A DNA stretch of 13,134 nt from Chloroflexota bacterium (GTDB lineage: Bacteria > Chloroflexota > Dehalococcoidia > GIF9 > UBA5629). The translations under genes were made by a program, and so were the position numbers. The notes beneath the pieces are model-generated. The model searched no databases. It was not told the origin of the DNA and was given only the letters and a program-made list of their open reading frames with translations. Below are positions 1 to 6,822 of the stretch, piece by piece. The DNA is taken from NCBI GenBank assembly GCA_016875975.1, contig VGOF01000021.1, positions 1 to 13,134 on the forward strand. The letters are read 5' to 3'. The first letter of the stretch is position 1; every line of letters starts with the position of its first letter.

Positions 1-1918
1 GGTTGTCTGGAGTTAGTCCGGTATAGGCGGTGGCGATGCTGTAGGCGGCACAGATATCGGTTGGCGTGTTCTGTTGCAGAACCCAGCCAGCCCCGCTGTA
101 GATAAACTTCTGTACCCAGCCATTGGGGCTGAGGAGATACAAGGTCTTGCTGTCCTCTGGTGCCATGTCCTGTATGGGCAGCCTGGTGTTGACGTTGCTC
201 CAGTAATCTCCGTAGTCCGGCGACCACATAATCCTGGTGGTGCCTACGGCTGCCCAGAAGATGATTTGCCCGTCAGGCTTATCCCCTGCCAGGCCAATGA
301 TGGCATTATCGGTCTGGCTGGTGGTACAGTACTGTGTTGCGGTGGGCTGGCAGAGGACGCGTTCCCAGTCATTGCCCGGGGGCGAGCCCTGGCTGCGCCA
401 AATGCTATCGAATCCGGAGCAATTGATATTGTCGCTGACAGAAGCCAGGTAGACAGTGGAGCCATTGGGAGCTGGGGCAATATCCGTGAACCGGCTGATT
501 CTGGTATCTATCAGAGCGAGCTGGTTCCAGGTCTCGCCATTGTTGCGGCTAAGCGAGAAGGCCGATTCGTCCAGTGCCTGTGCGGTCAGATACGGTGTTG
601 GCCAGTCAGCGCCTGCAAGCAATGTGGCGCTGCTGGCTGTACCTGCGTAGGCTATTGAACCATCGGGCGACCAGGCAATCTGGGCATTGCCGTAGTTTGA
701 GCCGGTGCAGTTATCGCTGCCGGCAGCACCGGTGGCTGGCTTCAAGGCCGGGTACCAGCAGGGGATGGGGCAGGTGGTGGGAGCATCGGTGAACCAGGTC
801 ATGACGGTGGCAGTGCAAGGATTGCCCAGCACCTCGCTGGCTAATAGCTTGCCAGAAGCGAAAGTGCCGTGGTAGGCGATGGTGCAAATCCGTTTGGTCG
901 GTGTGGCTGTCATCAGGTTATATATGTGGGCATCGTCTATGCGGTAGATGCCGGCGTGGCCGGTAGCTCCAGCATCGTCAAAGCTGACGTAATAGCGGCG
1001 CAGGCTGGGGGATTGACCGGAGAAATCGCCGGGCAACTCCAGGTCTGCGGTGATTATTTGACTGGCTTTGGCTGAGGTGCTGGCAGTGCCGGCGGTGACT
1101 TCAGGTGGGGAGCCATTATAGACTGCTGTCCAGTCTGTGGCGTTCTGGTGTATGTCGTGGATACCTACGTTGACATAAGTCCCAGTGGCGTTGGCATAGA
1201 CCAGGGCGATGGCGAAGTCGTTTTGGTATGAGGGGGAGAACTTCAGGGACATGACGTCCCCGGAGAATGCCTGGTCTGCCCAGTTGAGGTAATCCGGGCC
1301 GTTGAGTATCCAGACTTTGCCGCCGCCGTTGCCGGTTCTAGTGCCGATGCCGATGTCACGGCTGCCGTAGCTCAGGGAGATATCTATGGTGCTGATGTTA
1401 TCGGAGCCGGGGAAATTGGTGGTGCGCCATTTGAAGCCGCCGTCGGTAGAAAACCATACGTTTCGCGGCAGATTGCTGATGGCGTTGTTGGTGACCACGG
1501 CTATGAAGTTGACGTCATCTGGAGCGATTGCCAGGTTCCAGATGCGGAAGTTGGCTTGTTCGGCAGGAGGCATGGTTTGATACAGGTTCTGGCTGATTTT
1601 GTTGTCCCAGCTTATACCGCCGTCTAGTGATTGGTACAGGGCTTTGCTGCCAGTGGCATTGTCGGCGTTGGGGATATCTACGGCGTAGAAGGTTTTGCCA
1701 TCTGAACCGATGGCGATGCGGTTTACCTCACAGGGGCTGGCGATGTCATTCTTAGTAGCGACGCTCCCCGGCGTATCGGCGCGGTGCCACTTGAGGACGC
1801 CAGGGTCAGCCAGGGCTGTCCCCGGGTGGGCGTTTGGTATTATGCTGGCTACCGTCGCTATGGCGACGACCAGCAGGCCGACTGGTCTCTTAAAGCTGCT
1901 TTTATTGGATATGCCCAT
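1..1918 (-). CDS. Secreted Asp-box (BNR) repeat protein, C-terminus cut by window edge
   Basis: An open frame of 639 codons runs from ATG at 1918 off the left edge with no stop, so the protein is partial. Residues 1-37 form a signal peptide: a basic start (KSSFKRP), a hydrophobic core (VGLLVVAIATVASII) and a TALA|D cleavage site after residue 37. Four Asp-box motifs (S-x-D-x-G-x-x-W) are visible at residues 97-104 (SLDGGISW), 157-164 (STDGGFKW), 457-464 (SRNNGETW) and 566-573 (SPDYGDYW). Such boxes mark bladed beta-propellers of the sialidase/sortilin/photosystem-assembly type. No enzymatic motif is recognised, so a cell-surface or S-layer-like role is only a guess. The start lacks a clear Shine-Dalgarno sequence, and a small palindrome (1922-1935) lies just upstream. 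Plus-strand frames across this region are shadows. The reading frame is secure; the function is unknown. Confidence 0.85.
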   Translation of the reverse strand, partial: MGISNKSSFKRPVGLLVVAIATVASIIPNAHPGTALADPGVLKWHRADTPGSVATKNDIASPCEVNRIAIGSDGKTFYAVDIPNADNATGSKALYQSLDGGISWDNKISQNLYQTMPPAEQANFRIWNLAIAPDDVNFIAVVTNNAISNLPRNVWFSTDGGFKWRTTNFPGSDNISTIDISLSYGSRDIGIGTRTGNGGGKVWILNGPDYLNWADQAFSGDVMSLKFSPSYQNDFAIALVYANATGTYVNVGIHDIHQNATDWTAVYNGSPPEVTAGTASTSAKASQIITADLELPGDFSGQSPSLRRYYVSFDDAGATGHAGIYRIDDAHIYNLMTATPTKRICTIAYHGTFASGKLLASEVLGNPCTATVMTWFTDAPTTCPIPCWYPALKPATGAAGSDNCTGSNYGNAQIAWSPDGSIAYAGTASSATLLAGADWPTPYLTAQALDESAFSLSRNNGETWNQLALIDTRISRFTDIAPAPNGSTVYLASVSDNINCSGFDSIWRSQGSPPGNDWERVLCQPTATQYCTTSQTDNAIIGLAGDKPDGQIIFWAAVGTTRIMWSPDYGDYWSNVNTRLPIQDMAPEDSKTLYLLSPNGWVQKFIYSGAGWVLQQNTPTDICAAYSIATAYTGLTPDN

Positions 1919-1921
1919 CTT

Positions 1922-1991
1922 TATATCGGGATATAGTAGGGGCGTACCTTCAGGTGCGCCCGCAGGAATGGCGGACAGGTTTAAAAACCTG
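1922..1991. repeat. Three adjacent short hairpins upstream of the BNR gene
   Basis: Three inverted repeats lie in a row. TATATC-GG-GATATA is at 1922-1935. A 9-bp stem with one G-T wobble (GGGCGTACC / GGTGCGCCC, loop TTCA) is at 1940-1961. CAGGTTT-AA-AAACCTG is at 1976-1991. The second and third resemble the dispersed intergenic hairpins elsewhere in this window. They lie in the 5' leader or promoter region of the BNR gene, and any regulatory role is speculative. Confidence 0.6.
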
Positions 1992-2012
1992 ACTCACGTT
2001 GGACCCATCCGC

Positions 2013-2032
2013 GGACAGACCTGAAGGGGTTC
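2013..2032. repeat. Dispersed 20-bp repeat, copy 1
   Basis: The 20-mer GGACAGACCTGAAGGGGTTC matches the reverse complement of 2804-2823 at 18 of 20 positions; only the two central bases differ. The two copies bracket about 770 bp that carries only small genes. They may be dispersed intergenic repeats or the worn ends of a small mobile unit. Confidence 0.5.
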
Positions 2033-2080
2033 CCTTTGCTTGTGGTTGATTATTGGTATTCATCGTGATAGATTACCCTT

Positions 2081-2281
2081 GTGAGAATTGGAAATATTTT
2101 GGGATTCATTGTGTCTGGCATTATCAGTATTGTTGGGGCTTTTATGCTTAGCGATGTTCTTGATACGATGGATAATAGTCCTGAAAAGATATTGCTTTCT
2201 GTTGGTTTGGTTGGTGCGGGAATAGTCGGCTTTATTTTGGACATTGTTTATCTGTTTAGAGACAGCAGTAATTCTGGTTAG
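2081..2281 (+). CDS. Small two-helix membrane protein, hypothetical
   Basis: This is a 66-residue frame with a GTG start. It has two hydrophobic helices, about residues 5-26 (NILGFIVSGIISIVGAFMLS) and 37-59 (ILLSVGLVGAGIVGFILDIV), joined by a short acidic loop (DTMDNSPEK). It ends in a short polar tail. The composition is that of a genuine integral membrane protein, and the opposite strand of the same DNA gives only an N/T/K-rich sequence. There is no good Shine-Dalgarno sequence before the GTG, so the start is uncertain. The family is not recognised. It sits between two inverted copies of a 20-bp repeat, so it may belong to a recently inserted piece. Confidence 0.45.
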   Translation: MRIGNILGFIVSGIISIVGAFMLSDVLDTMDNSPEKILLSVGLVGAGIVGFILDIVYLFRDSSNSG

Positions 2282-2573
2282 TTGCTTCTCTATGCTTCTT
2301 GCGGTACGTCTTATGTCTGCCAATTTTATTTCATATCTTAGTATGAATGAGAACAAAACAAGTATAAATATGACTAATATCGTGGTATCCATATTGCCTA
2401 CCTTGACATTCTAATCATGGTTACTACTTCTCTTTGCTTCTCTCTAGTTCTACGTTTCCGTTCCCGCATGAAGCTCGTGATATGGAACGGCAAACATTTG
2501 AAAAGCGCCTGCGCAAAAACCTCAAAATGCTTAAACACGTTAAACGGATACCCCGTAAACGTTCTAGCTGGTT

Positions 2574-2753
2574 TTAAGTAAGTTTTACGCTACCACCACG
2601 TGTTACCTTGAGACGTTTATTGTAGTCTTCAAGTTGCGCTTTTGACCTCCGTTTCATGTCATCCAGCAGTAATTCTCGCATTGCTGGCGATGCCTTTTTC
2701 AGTCTCCGTTTCATTCCTGATATTAGTTGTGCCCTTGTCTTTCTAGCTTCCAT
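2574..2753 (-). CDS. Small highly basic protein, 59 aa, hypothetical
   Basis: A complete frame starts at ATG 2753 and stops with TAA at 2574-2576. A near-perfect Shine-Dalgarno sequence (AAAGGAGGT) lies 5 nt upstream of the ATG, the best in this part of the window. The protein begins MEARKTRAQLISGMKRRL and is rich in K and R, with a central acidic patch (RELLLDDMKRR, about residues 26-36). It is probably all helical, with no membrane segment and no cysteine pairs. The charge suggests nucleic-acid or ribosome binding, but no family is recognised. The gene stands alone, with dispersed repeats on its upstream side (2804-2976). It falls just under common 60-residue cut-offs and could be missed by automated calling. 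Confidence 0.6.
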   Translation of the reverse strand: MEARKTRAQLISGMKRRLKKASPAMRELLLDDMKRRSKAQLEDYNKRLKVTRGGSVKLT

Positions 2754-2803
2754 GAACAGACCTCCTTTACTTTATTTTGAGATTCATCTACCATAAGCAA
2801 ATA

Positions 2804-2823
2804 GAACCCCTGAAGGTCTGTCC
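2804..2823. repeat. Dispersed 20-bp repeat, copy 2 (inverted)
   Basis: GAACCCCTGAAGGTCTGTCC is the inverted partner of 2013-2032 (18 of 20 positions). Frames read through it contain the peptide GTDLQGF, the kind of spurious peptide that intergenic repeats produce. Confidence 0.5.
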
Positions 2824-2882
2824 CTACGTTGTTTGTCTTGTTACCTCGAGCATTTTTCTGTCGTTCTCCTATCATTCTGACT

Positions 2883-2904
2883 GAGTCCTTCCGCGGAAGG
2901 ACTC
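2883..2904. repeat. Perfect 22-bp palindrome in a mosaic of dispersed repeats
   Basis: Arms GAGTCCTTCC and GGAAGGACTC flank a central GC, giving a perfect 22-bp palindrome. The core TTCCGCGGAAGGA recurs with one change at 6794-6806. The palindrome is preceded by TCATTCTGA (2872-2880), which is part of the common intergenic repeat seen in full at 6690-6716. It has no T-run on either side, so it is not an evident intrinsic terminator. Confidence 0.7.
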
Positions 2905-2940
2905 GCAATCCCCGTAAGGCACAAGTATCTGCCTAGGCAG

Positions 2941-2976
2941 GGATCGCTACGTCGCCTACGGCTCCTCGCGATGACG
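2941..2976. repeat. Dispersed repeat: GATCGCTACGTCGCC..CTCGCGATGAC
   Basis: The ends GATCGCTACGTCGCC and CTCGCGATGAC recur in the same order and orientation at 6731-6774 (GATCGCCACGTCGCC..CTCGCGATGAC), with different spacers between them. The stretch 2754-3025 contains no convincing gene, only such repeats. Confidence 0.55.
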
Positions 2977-3025
2977 ATTAATCATTTGGACGGCCTCACG
3001 ATATGTTGCCATAAGGTTTGCACTT

Positions 3026-4045
3026 CTATTTTGACTCTCTTGCCCCGAATATCTCAGGGTGTATCAGTTTGGCTGCCTCGTCCAGGCCTTCGACTATCCT
3101 TGGGCCGGGGCGCTCGATGAGGTTGGAATCGGTTATCTTATAGACGCGGTTGTTTTTGATGGCATCCACGCCGGCCAGCCTGGATTCTTTCTTGATGCTG
3201 TTATAGACCAGGTCAGTGGTGGTAGCCATGGCGCTTACCAGGATGACCTGGGGGTTCTTGGTGACCACTGCTTCCAGCGAGACCACTCGCGCCTTCTCGA
3301 AATCAGCGGAAAATACGTTTGTGCCGCCGGCCTTGGCGATCAGGTCATCGGTAAAGGTCTCGGAGCCCATGGTCCAGATGGGGTTGAACCAGACAACGTA
3401 GAGCACGCCGGGGCGGTCTTTGGCAGGAAGCGCTGATGTCCTGGAGGTGACGACATTTATCCTCTGAGTCATGTCGTTGGCCAGCTTCTGTGCTGCCTTG
3501 CTCTTGCCGGTGATTTGCCCCAGGACGGTGATTTCGCGCAGTATCACGTCTATGGAAGTTGCCGAGGTGACGAAGACGGGCAGTCCTAGCTTTTCCAGGG
3601 CGGGGAGGACGGTATTCTCGTGGATGGATTCTGCCAGTATCAGGTCAGGCTGCACGGCGACGATTTTCTCCAGGTCTGGCGTGCTGTAGCCGGAGACCCT
3701 GGTTTTTGATTTGGCTGCTTCTGGATAGTCGCAGTAGTCGGTGGTGCCTACGATTCTATCGTCCAGCCCCAGTGCAAACAGGATTTCGGTGACGCTGGGA
3801 GCAAGCGAAACAATACGCTGAGGCAGTTTCTGTATGGTAACTCTCCTGCCCAGGTCGTCGGTGACTGTGATTGGGAAGGTGGGCAGCTCTTCCTGCGGTG
3901 CTGCCTGCTGCGGTGGTTTTTCCTGGGTTGGAAGAGGTGGTGAAGGTGGTGTGGGTGGTGGAGTTGTAGTTGGCGCGCAGGCAAGGATAAGCGTCAGGCA
4001 GACGATGGCCGTCAGTGTCAGAATGTTGTAGATGTACTTTCTCAT
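3026..4045 (-). CDS. btuF: Cobalamin ABC transporter substrate-binding lipoprotein
   Basis: The 339-residue lipoprotein captures cobalamin or cobinamide outside the membrane and hands it to BtuCD. Residues 1-23 are a lipoprotein signal (MRKYIYN, hydrophobic core, I-L-A-C lipobox with Cys23). A Pro/Thr-rich tether follows (about 24-55), then the TroA/BtuF-type periplasmic-binding fold. That fold includes the family signature RIVSLAPSVTEILFALGL followed by D-x-x-VGTTDYCDYP. The chosen ATG at 4045 is preceded by GAGGAGG, 6 nt upstream. The longer frame from 4084 would start inside a terminator hairpin and is rejected. A cobalamin riboswitch sits directly upstream, which supports B12 rather than iron-siderophore as substrate. 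It is a single-gene unit, separated from btuCD by nearly 4 kb on the same strand. Confidence 0.93.
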   Translation of the reverse strand: MRKYIYNILTLTAIVCLTLILACAPTTTPPPTPPSPPLPTQEKPPQQAAPQEELPTFPITVTDDLGRRVTIQKLPQRIVSLAPSVTEILFALGLDDRIVGTTDYCDYPEAAKSKTRVSGYSTPDLEKIVAVQPDLILAESIHENTVLPALEKLGLPVFVTSATSIDVILREITVLGQITGKSKAAQKLANDMTQRINVVTSRTSALPAKDRPGVLYVVWFNPIWTMGSETFTDDLIAKAGGTNVFSADFEKARVVSLEAVVTKNPQVILVSAMATTTDLVYNSIKKESRLAGVDAIKNNRVYKITDSNLIERPGPRIVEGLDEAAKLIHPEIFGARESK

Positions 4046-4060
4046 GGCAAACCTCCTCAT

Positions 4061-4100
4061 AGCAAAAACAATCCCCCTGCCCATGTGGAACAGGGGGATT
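4061..4100 (-). terminator. Intrinsic terminator of the btuF riboswitch
   Basis: On the minus strand, AATCCCCCTG (4100-4091) pairs perfectly with CAGGGGGATT (4079-4070), a 10-bp stem, and is followed by GTTTTTG (4069-4063). It lies between the cobalamin aptamer and the btuF Shine-Dalgarno sequence. The 5' arm (AATCCC, 4100-4095) can instead pair with GGGATT (4117-4112) in the aptamer tail. That gives mutually exclusive anti-terminator and terminator folds. A transcriptional off-switch when B12 is bound is inferred. Confidence 0.88.
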
Positions 4101-4111
4101 CATTAACAACA

Positions 4112-4262
4112 AATCCCACCCCCTACTCCGCGGAGGCAGACAAAGCTTACAAGGTTGGCGTCCTGACTTTCACAGTAGGCGGGACTGTGCCGGAATTGCG
4201 CCGGCTTGCGTTCCAATTAAGCCCTCGGTCACCCGAAGGCACCCCGATAACTCTATTCAGTT
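4112..4262 (-). promoter_or_regulatory. Cobalamin riboswitch upstream of btuF
   Basis: Read on the minus strand, the leader carries the conserved cobalamin aptamer elements in order. GGTGCC is at 4243-4238, CCGGC..AATTCCGGCACAG is the core, and GGCACAGTCCCGCC is the universal block at 4191-4178. CTGTGAAAG comes next and then the B12 box GTCAGGACGCC (4167-4157). A GC-rich tail (CCTCCGCGGAG..GGGGG) probably forms the P13 kissing-loop hairpin. The ligand is a cobalamin; which form cannot be read from the sequence. The small plus-strand frame across this region is spurious. Confidence 0.93.
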
Positions 4263-4268
4263 GTTTTT

Positions 4269-4299
4269 AGTATAGCATACTGGCTTGAGGCGAAGTCAA
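4269..4299 (-). promoter_or_regulatory. Sigma-70-like promoter of btuF
   Basis: On the minus strand there is TTGACT (4299-4294) and TATACT (4274-4269) with a 19-nt spacer, placing the start of transcription near 4262, just before the riboswitch. The same two hexamers precede the second riboswitch with a 15-nt spacer. Neither spacer is the ideal 17, so strength is uncertain. Confidence 0.6.
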
Positions 4300-4334
4300 T
4301 AGCGGTTTGGGGATGGTCGGTACAAATGATGGCG

Positions 4335-4354
4335 GTCACCCGAAGGCGGGTGAC
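4335..4354. repeat. Perfect hairpin GTCACCCG-AAGG-CGGGTGAC
   Basis: An 8-bp perfect stem with an AAGG loop lies in the 249-nt gene-free gap 4300-4548. It resembles hairpins at 1940-1961 and 6640-6657 in layout (short GC stem, purine-rich or TTCA four-base loop). No T-run follows, so it is a dispersed repeat rather than an obvious terminator. Nothing else is recognisable in the gap. Confidence 0.6.
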
Positions 4355-4548
4355 ACTTATGAGCATGGTGGTGAACAAAACAGGCGATTGTGCAGCAGGC
4401 TCACGCCAACTTTAAAATTCAGGACCTTATTATATTAAATTAGATATGGAACCGTATAGCTGCGTGTCCCCTCTTGTGTTAGTATTTATGTTGTCAAGAT
4501 AAAGACGATATTCACCATATTTTAACGATAAAGACAGGGAGAGACAAT

Positions 4549-5265
4549 TTGAGAATTCTCGCATTTTCAGACATTGAGAAATGGAAGGGATATGAAAGAT
4601 TAATAGACATTATCCGGCCTGACCTCGTTGCATTAGCTGGAGATTTGACTTCTGATGGCCTTGCCAGTTTTCGGAAATGTTTTAATGTTAGGAGAGCGAG
4701 AAGAGTGCATGTTGACCGATTTTACAAATTCTTGAGGTATGCTGGTGCAAAATCTCAGGTCTTGGTTGTCAAAGGTGACCATGATGCAGATTTTGAAGGA
4801 GATTACATCCCCGAAAAAATAGATGAGATACCTGGGTGCCAAGAAATATCAGGAAAGGTTATTGAGGTGAATGGGATTCGTTTTCTTGGCTTAGGCTTTA
4901 ATGAAACCAGCTATCTAAGAACCCTCAAACCAATAATTGAACAATATAAAGAAGAGGCAGATGTTGTTATTACTCATTGTAAGCAAGACAGAGTGCCACT
5001 GATAAGTTTACTGAAACCAAAGCTCATAATCCGAGGGCACTTCGGTTCTGGGAAATATTTAGTTAATGACATTCCGGCAGTTTTCATCGAAGATGTGTTT
5101 TATACTGTTATCGAGTTCGGTGATAAAAGCATCCCTGAAATTCTACAACACAGAATCAGTTTTGACGGCAAGATAGAAGTCTTAGAAAAAGGCTCCTGTA
5201 GTCCATGGTTCTTAGGTGTTTCAGAATACGAAAGGTACGAATGGCTTAGACCATATCAAATTTGA
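4549..5265 (+). CDS. Calcineurin-like metallophosphoesterase with altered metal site
   Basis: The frame is 238 residues with a TTG start, supported by GGGAGAG about 6 nt upstream. The fold signature of the metallophosphoesterase superfamily is present in order: FSDIE (6-10), AGDLT (30-34), VKGDHD (74-79), ITH (141-143) and RGHFG (162-166). In active members these read D-x-H, GD, GNH(E/D), H and GHxH. Here the first His is Glu10, the Asn of GNHD is Asp77, and the final His of GHxH is Gly166. Asp8, Asp32, His78, His143 and His164 remain. The site may bind metal differently, be weak, or have lost activity. The substrate is unknown. A/T-richer codons than the B12 genes hint at separate ancestry. 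It stands alone on the plus strand between minus-strand genes. Confidence 0.75.
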   Translation: MRILAFSDIEKWKGYERLIDIIRPDLVALAGDLTSDGLASFRKCFNVRRARRVHVDRFYKFLRYAGAKSQVLVVKGDHDADFEGDYIPEKIDEIPGCQEISGKVIEVNGIRFLGLGFNETSYLRTLKPIIEQYKEEADVVITHCKQDRVPLISLLKPKLIIRGHFGSGKYLVNDIPAVFIEDVFYTVIEFGDKSIPEILQHRISFDGKIEVLEKGSCSPWFLGVSEYERYEWLRPYQI

Positions 5266-5474
5266 ACTCCTTTGGACTAACTTCTCTGAAAAGCTATAAC
5301 CGCGTTTGACGATATAAATTTCAAGTATCCAGTCCCACTGCAATCCAGTTTCGGTGATTGATATTCCGCTATCTCAGGAGCAGAAAACATTTTGTGGCAC
5401 TGACACTAGCCTGAAATAGGTGGGTGAAATGATTTACTACGTGCTAGTCATACACCTACTATTAGTGAATGCTT

Positions 5475-5873
5475 CTAACCCCTGCGCATAAGGGGTAGAC
5501 CAACACTTAGATTAACAATACCAGCAATAATGCATCTTCCTACTAAGCCCAGCTGATACCCACTGATGTCACCTGGCTGCAGCATCATTATGAGGAATAG
5601 AACAGGAGCAGCCACGAAACAAATTATCCCAATTATTACCAGTGCTTTGCCAAATTTTGCCCACCCCGATGTTGGCTTCCGCTGAGTTATTGGTTGTTGG
5701 TAAGTAGGCGATTGCTGGTGGACAGGTAGATGCTGTATTTGCTGTTGATACTGTGACGGAGGTTGAGGCTGCTGTTGTGTTGACCAATTCAGTGGCATTC
5801 CACAGTTACCACAGAATCTCGCCCCGAAAGCAACTTGGGCAGCGCATTTAGGACACTGATACCACTGTTGCAA
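5475..5873 (-). CDS. Zinc-ribbon, Q-rich linker, two-helix membrane protein
   Basis: The frame is 132 residues with a TTG start; GAGGAAG lies upstream at a suitable distance. Residues 1-28 form a zinc ribbon with two Cys pairs: CPKC (7-10) and CGNC (21-24). Residues 31-66 are a Gln/Pro-rich, low-complexity linker (QQPQPPSQYQQQIQH..). Two membrane helices follow, about residues 74-98 and 105-128. This layout (double zinc ribbon, disordered linker, membrane anchor) is common among uncharacterised bacterial and archaeal proteins, and no function is known. The gene is monocistronic. The 209-nt gap 5266-5474 downstream shows nothing recognisable. Confidence 0.75.
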   Translation of the reverse strand: MQQWYQCPKCAAQVAFGARFCGNCGMPLNWSTQQQPQPPSQYQQQIQHLPVHQQSPTYQQPITQRKPTSGWAKFGKALVIIGIICFVAAPVLFLIMMLQPGDISGYQLGLVGRCIIAGIVNLSVGLPLMRRG

Positions 5874-6044
5874 CTCGCCACTTCCTCACCGAGGTTTCCA
5901 AGCTCAAATATAGACATTTCTCATCGTAAAGTCAATAGTATGGTGACGAAGGAAAAAGGTTTTGAAACTGAACTTTTCGCTAAATCGTGCAATGAGGTGG
6001 CGTTCTACTATTGCGTTACTTCCTGCCGGGTACCGTGGGGCTTG

Positions 6045-6266
6045 TCACTTAAGACTTTTTCTCTGGCTTAACCATTCCCAAACAAGAAAAGTGATCAGTA
6101 AAATGCCAAGAATAAGATTCAGCAGGGCTATGGGATAGAAGACCGTGCCACGGACAATAAACAGGTGTGTGCTTTGCAGAGTATCACCGTAAAGTCTAAG
6201 TATGACAAAGTTCCCGATAAGCACAAAGGCGATGACTAACAGCAACAAGCGAAGCGTGTTCCTCAT
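6045..6266 (-). CDS. Small two-helix membrane protein, hypothetical
   Basis: The frame is 73 residues from ATG 6266. It begins with a short basic N-terminus (MRNTLR). A hydrophobic helix follows (about 7-25, LLLLVIAFVLIGNFVILRL), then a loop of about 20 residues, a second helix (about 43-63, FYPIALLNLILGILLITFLV) and a basic tail (SQRKSLK). Positive charges at both ends suggest both termini face the cytoplasm. The Shine-Dalgarno sequence is weak. No family is recognised. The gaps on either side (5874-6044 and from 6267) contain no other convincing gene. Confidence 0.55.
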   Translation of the reverse strand: MRNTLRLLLLVIAFVLIGNFVILRLYGDTLQSTHLFIVRGTVFYPIALLNLILGILLITFLVWEWLSQRKSLK

Positions 6267-6539
6267 ATGTCCGCCGACGAGTTAAATTGTAGGATAATTA
6301 CATCGGCAAGACAACTTTCAAATCGAACAGATTTAGCGGGGTGATGGAAAGGTTTCCAGCCTTGCTCTCACGGCTGGCGTCATAGGTTCGGTAGTTAGCG
6401 GCTCGGTATCGTTGTCTCATCGTGAGATTTGAACGATCTTCAATGTGCAGCTGTGGTTAGGAATTCTCTCCGAGGTCACTAAATGAGGTGAAGTGTCACA
6501 AAACCGAGGATTGTTCAGCTGATTAGCGGGCTGTCATCT

Positions 6540-6822
6540 TGTTGTGCTTGGCGGGTTGGAGTTGGTGCTGGTTACCCGCCAACGGGTCCTTGCCATGAGG
6601 GAGGGGTGGAGCTTTGTTCTGATGCACAGGAATTTGGTGCCACCTGAGGGCAGGTGGTGGCCACGAAATCTCAGTGGTGAGAGGACGAGGAGATTCTTCG
6701 CTTCGCTCAGAATGACTGAACGAAGGTGGAGATCGCCACGTCGCCCCGATTGCATCGGGACTTCTCGCGATGACAGATGAGCGGGGCTGATCTTTCCGCA
6801 GAAGGATAAAGCCCCGCGCTAC
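6540..6822. repeat. Mosaic of dispersed intergenic repeats
   Basis: No gene is supported in 6267-6901; the right half is built of repeats. A hairpin CCACCTG-AGGG-CAGGTGG is at 6640-6657. A 27-bp unit at 6690-6716 reads, on the minus strand, as TCATTCTGAGCGAAGCG.. and is a widespread bacterial intergenic repeat; its usual spurious peptide is VILSEAKNL. GATCGCCACGTCGCC..CTCGCGATGAC is at 6731-6774. A long hairpin is at 6781-6817 and continues as CGCTAC to 6822. Frames of 70-80 codons on both strands here are translations of repeats. In 6267-6539 nothing is recognisable. Confidence 0.7.
6781..6822. repeat. Nested hairpin: GCGGGGCT..AGCCCCGC with inner hairpin
   Basis: Outer arms GCGGGGCT (6781-6788) and AGCCCCGC (6810-6817) enclose a second hairpin, ATCTTTC-CGCA-GAAGGAT. 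The outer arms and the trailing CGCTAC match the simple hairpin at 7894-7916. This copy therefore looks like that repeat with an extra hairpin of the TTCCGCRGAAGGA type (also at 2889-2901) placed in its loop. Confidence 0.65.

Noticed and set aside
74..658. Plus-strand frame of 194 codons
   Set aside because: It lies opposite the BNR gene, whose minus-strand frame has a signal peptide and Asp-box motifs. The plus frame has no recognisable features.
2060..2392. Minus-strand frame of 110 codons starting with a hydrophobic stretch
   Set aside because: The first 37 residues look membrane-like and have a weak ribosome site. The rest is N/T/K-rich and lies antisense to the better two-helix plus-strand protein. 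It might be a short real gene, but it cannot be supported.
2468..2581. Two tiny overlapping plus-strand frames of 31 and 37 codons
   Set aside because: They have no Shine-Dalgarno sequence and lack recognisable features; the longer one also runs over the end of the 59-residue minus-strand gene.
2723..2908. Minus-strand frame of 61 codons
   Set aside because: It reads through dispersed repeats and overlaps the start of the well-supported 59-residue gene in another frame.
4046..4084. Longer N-terminus for btuF
   Set aside because: It would start inside the riboswitch terminator stem, and its codons include the ribosome site of the proper ATG at 4045.
4085..4270. Plus-strand frame of 61 codons
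   Set aside because: It is antisense to the cobalamin riboswitch; conservation there is at RNA level on the minus strand.
6534..6780. Frames of 73-78 codons on both strands
   Set aside because: They contain the peptide VILSEAKNL and similar, which are translations of widespread intergenic repeats.
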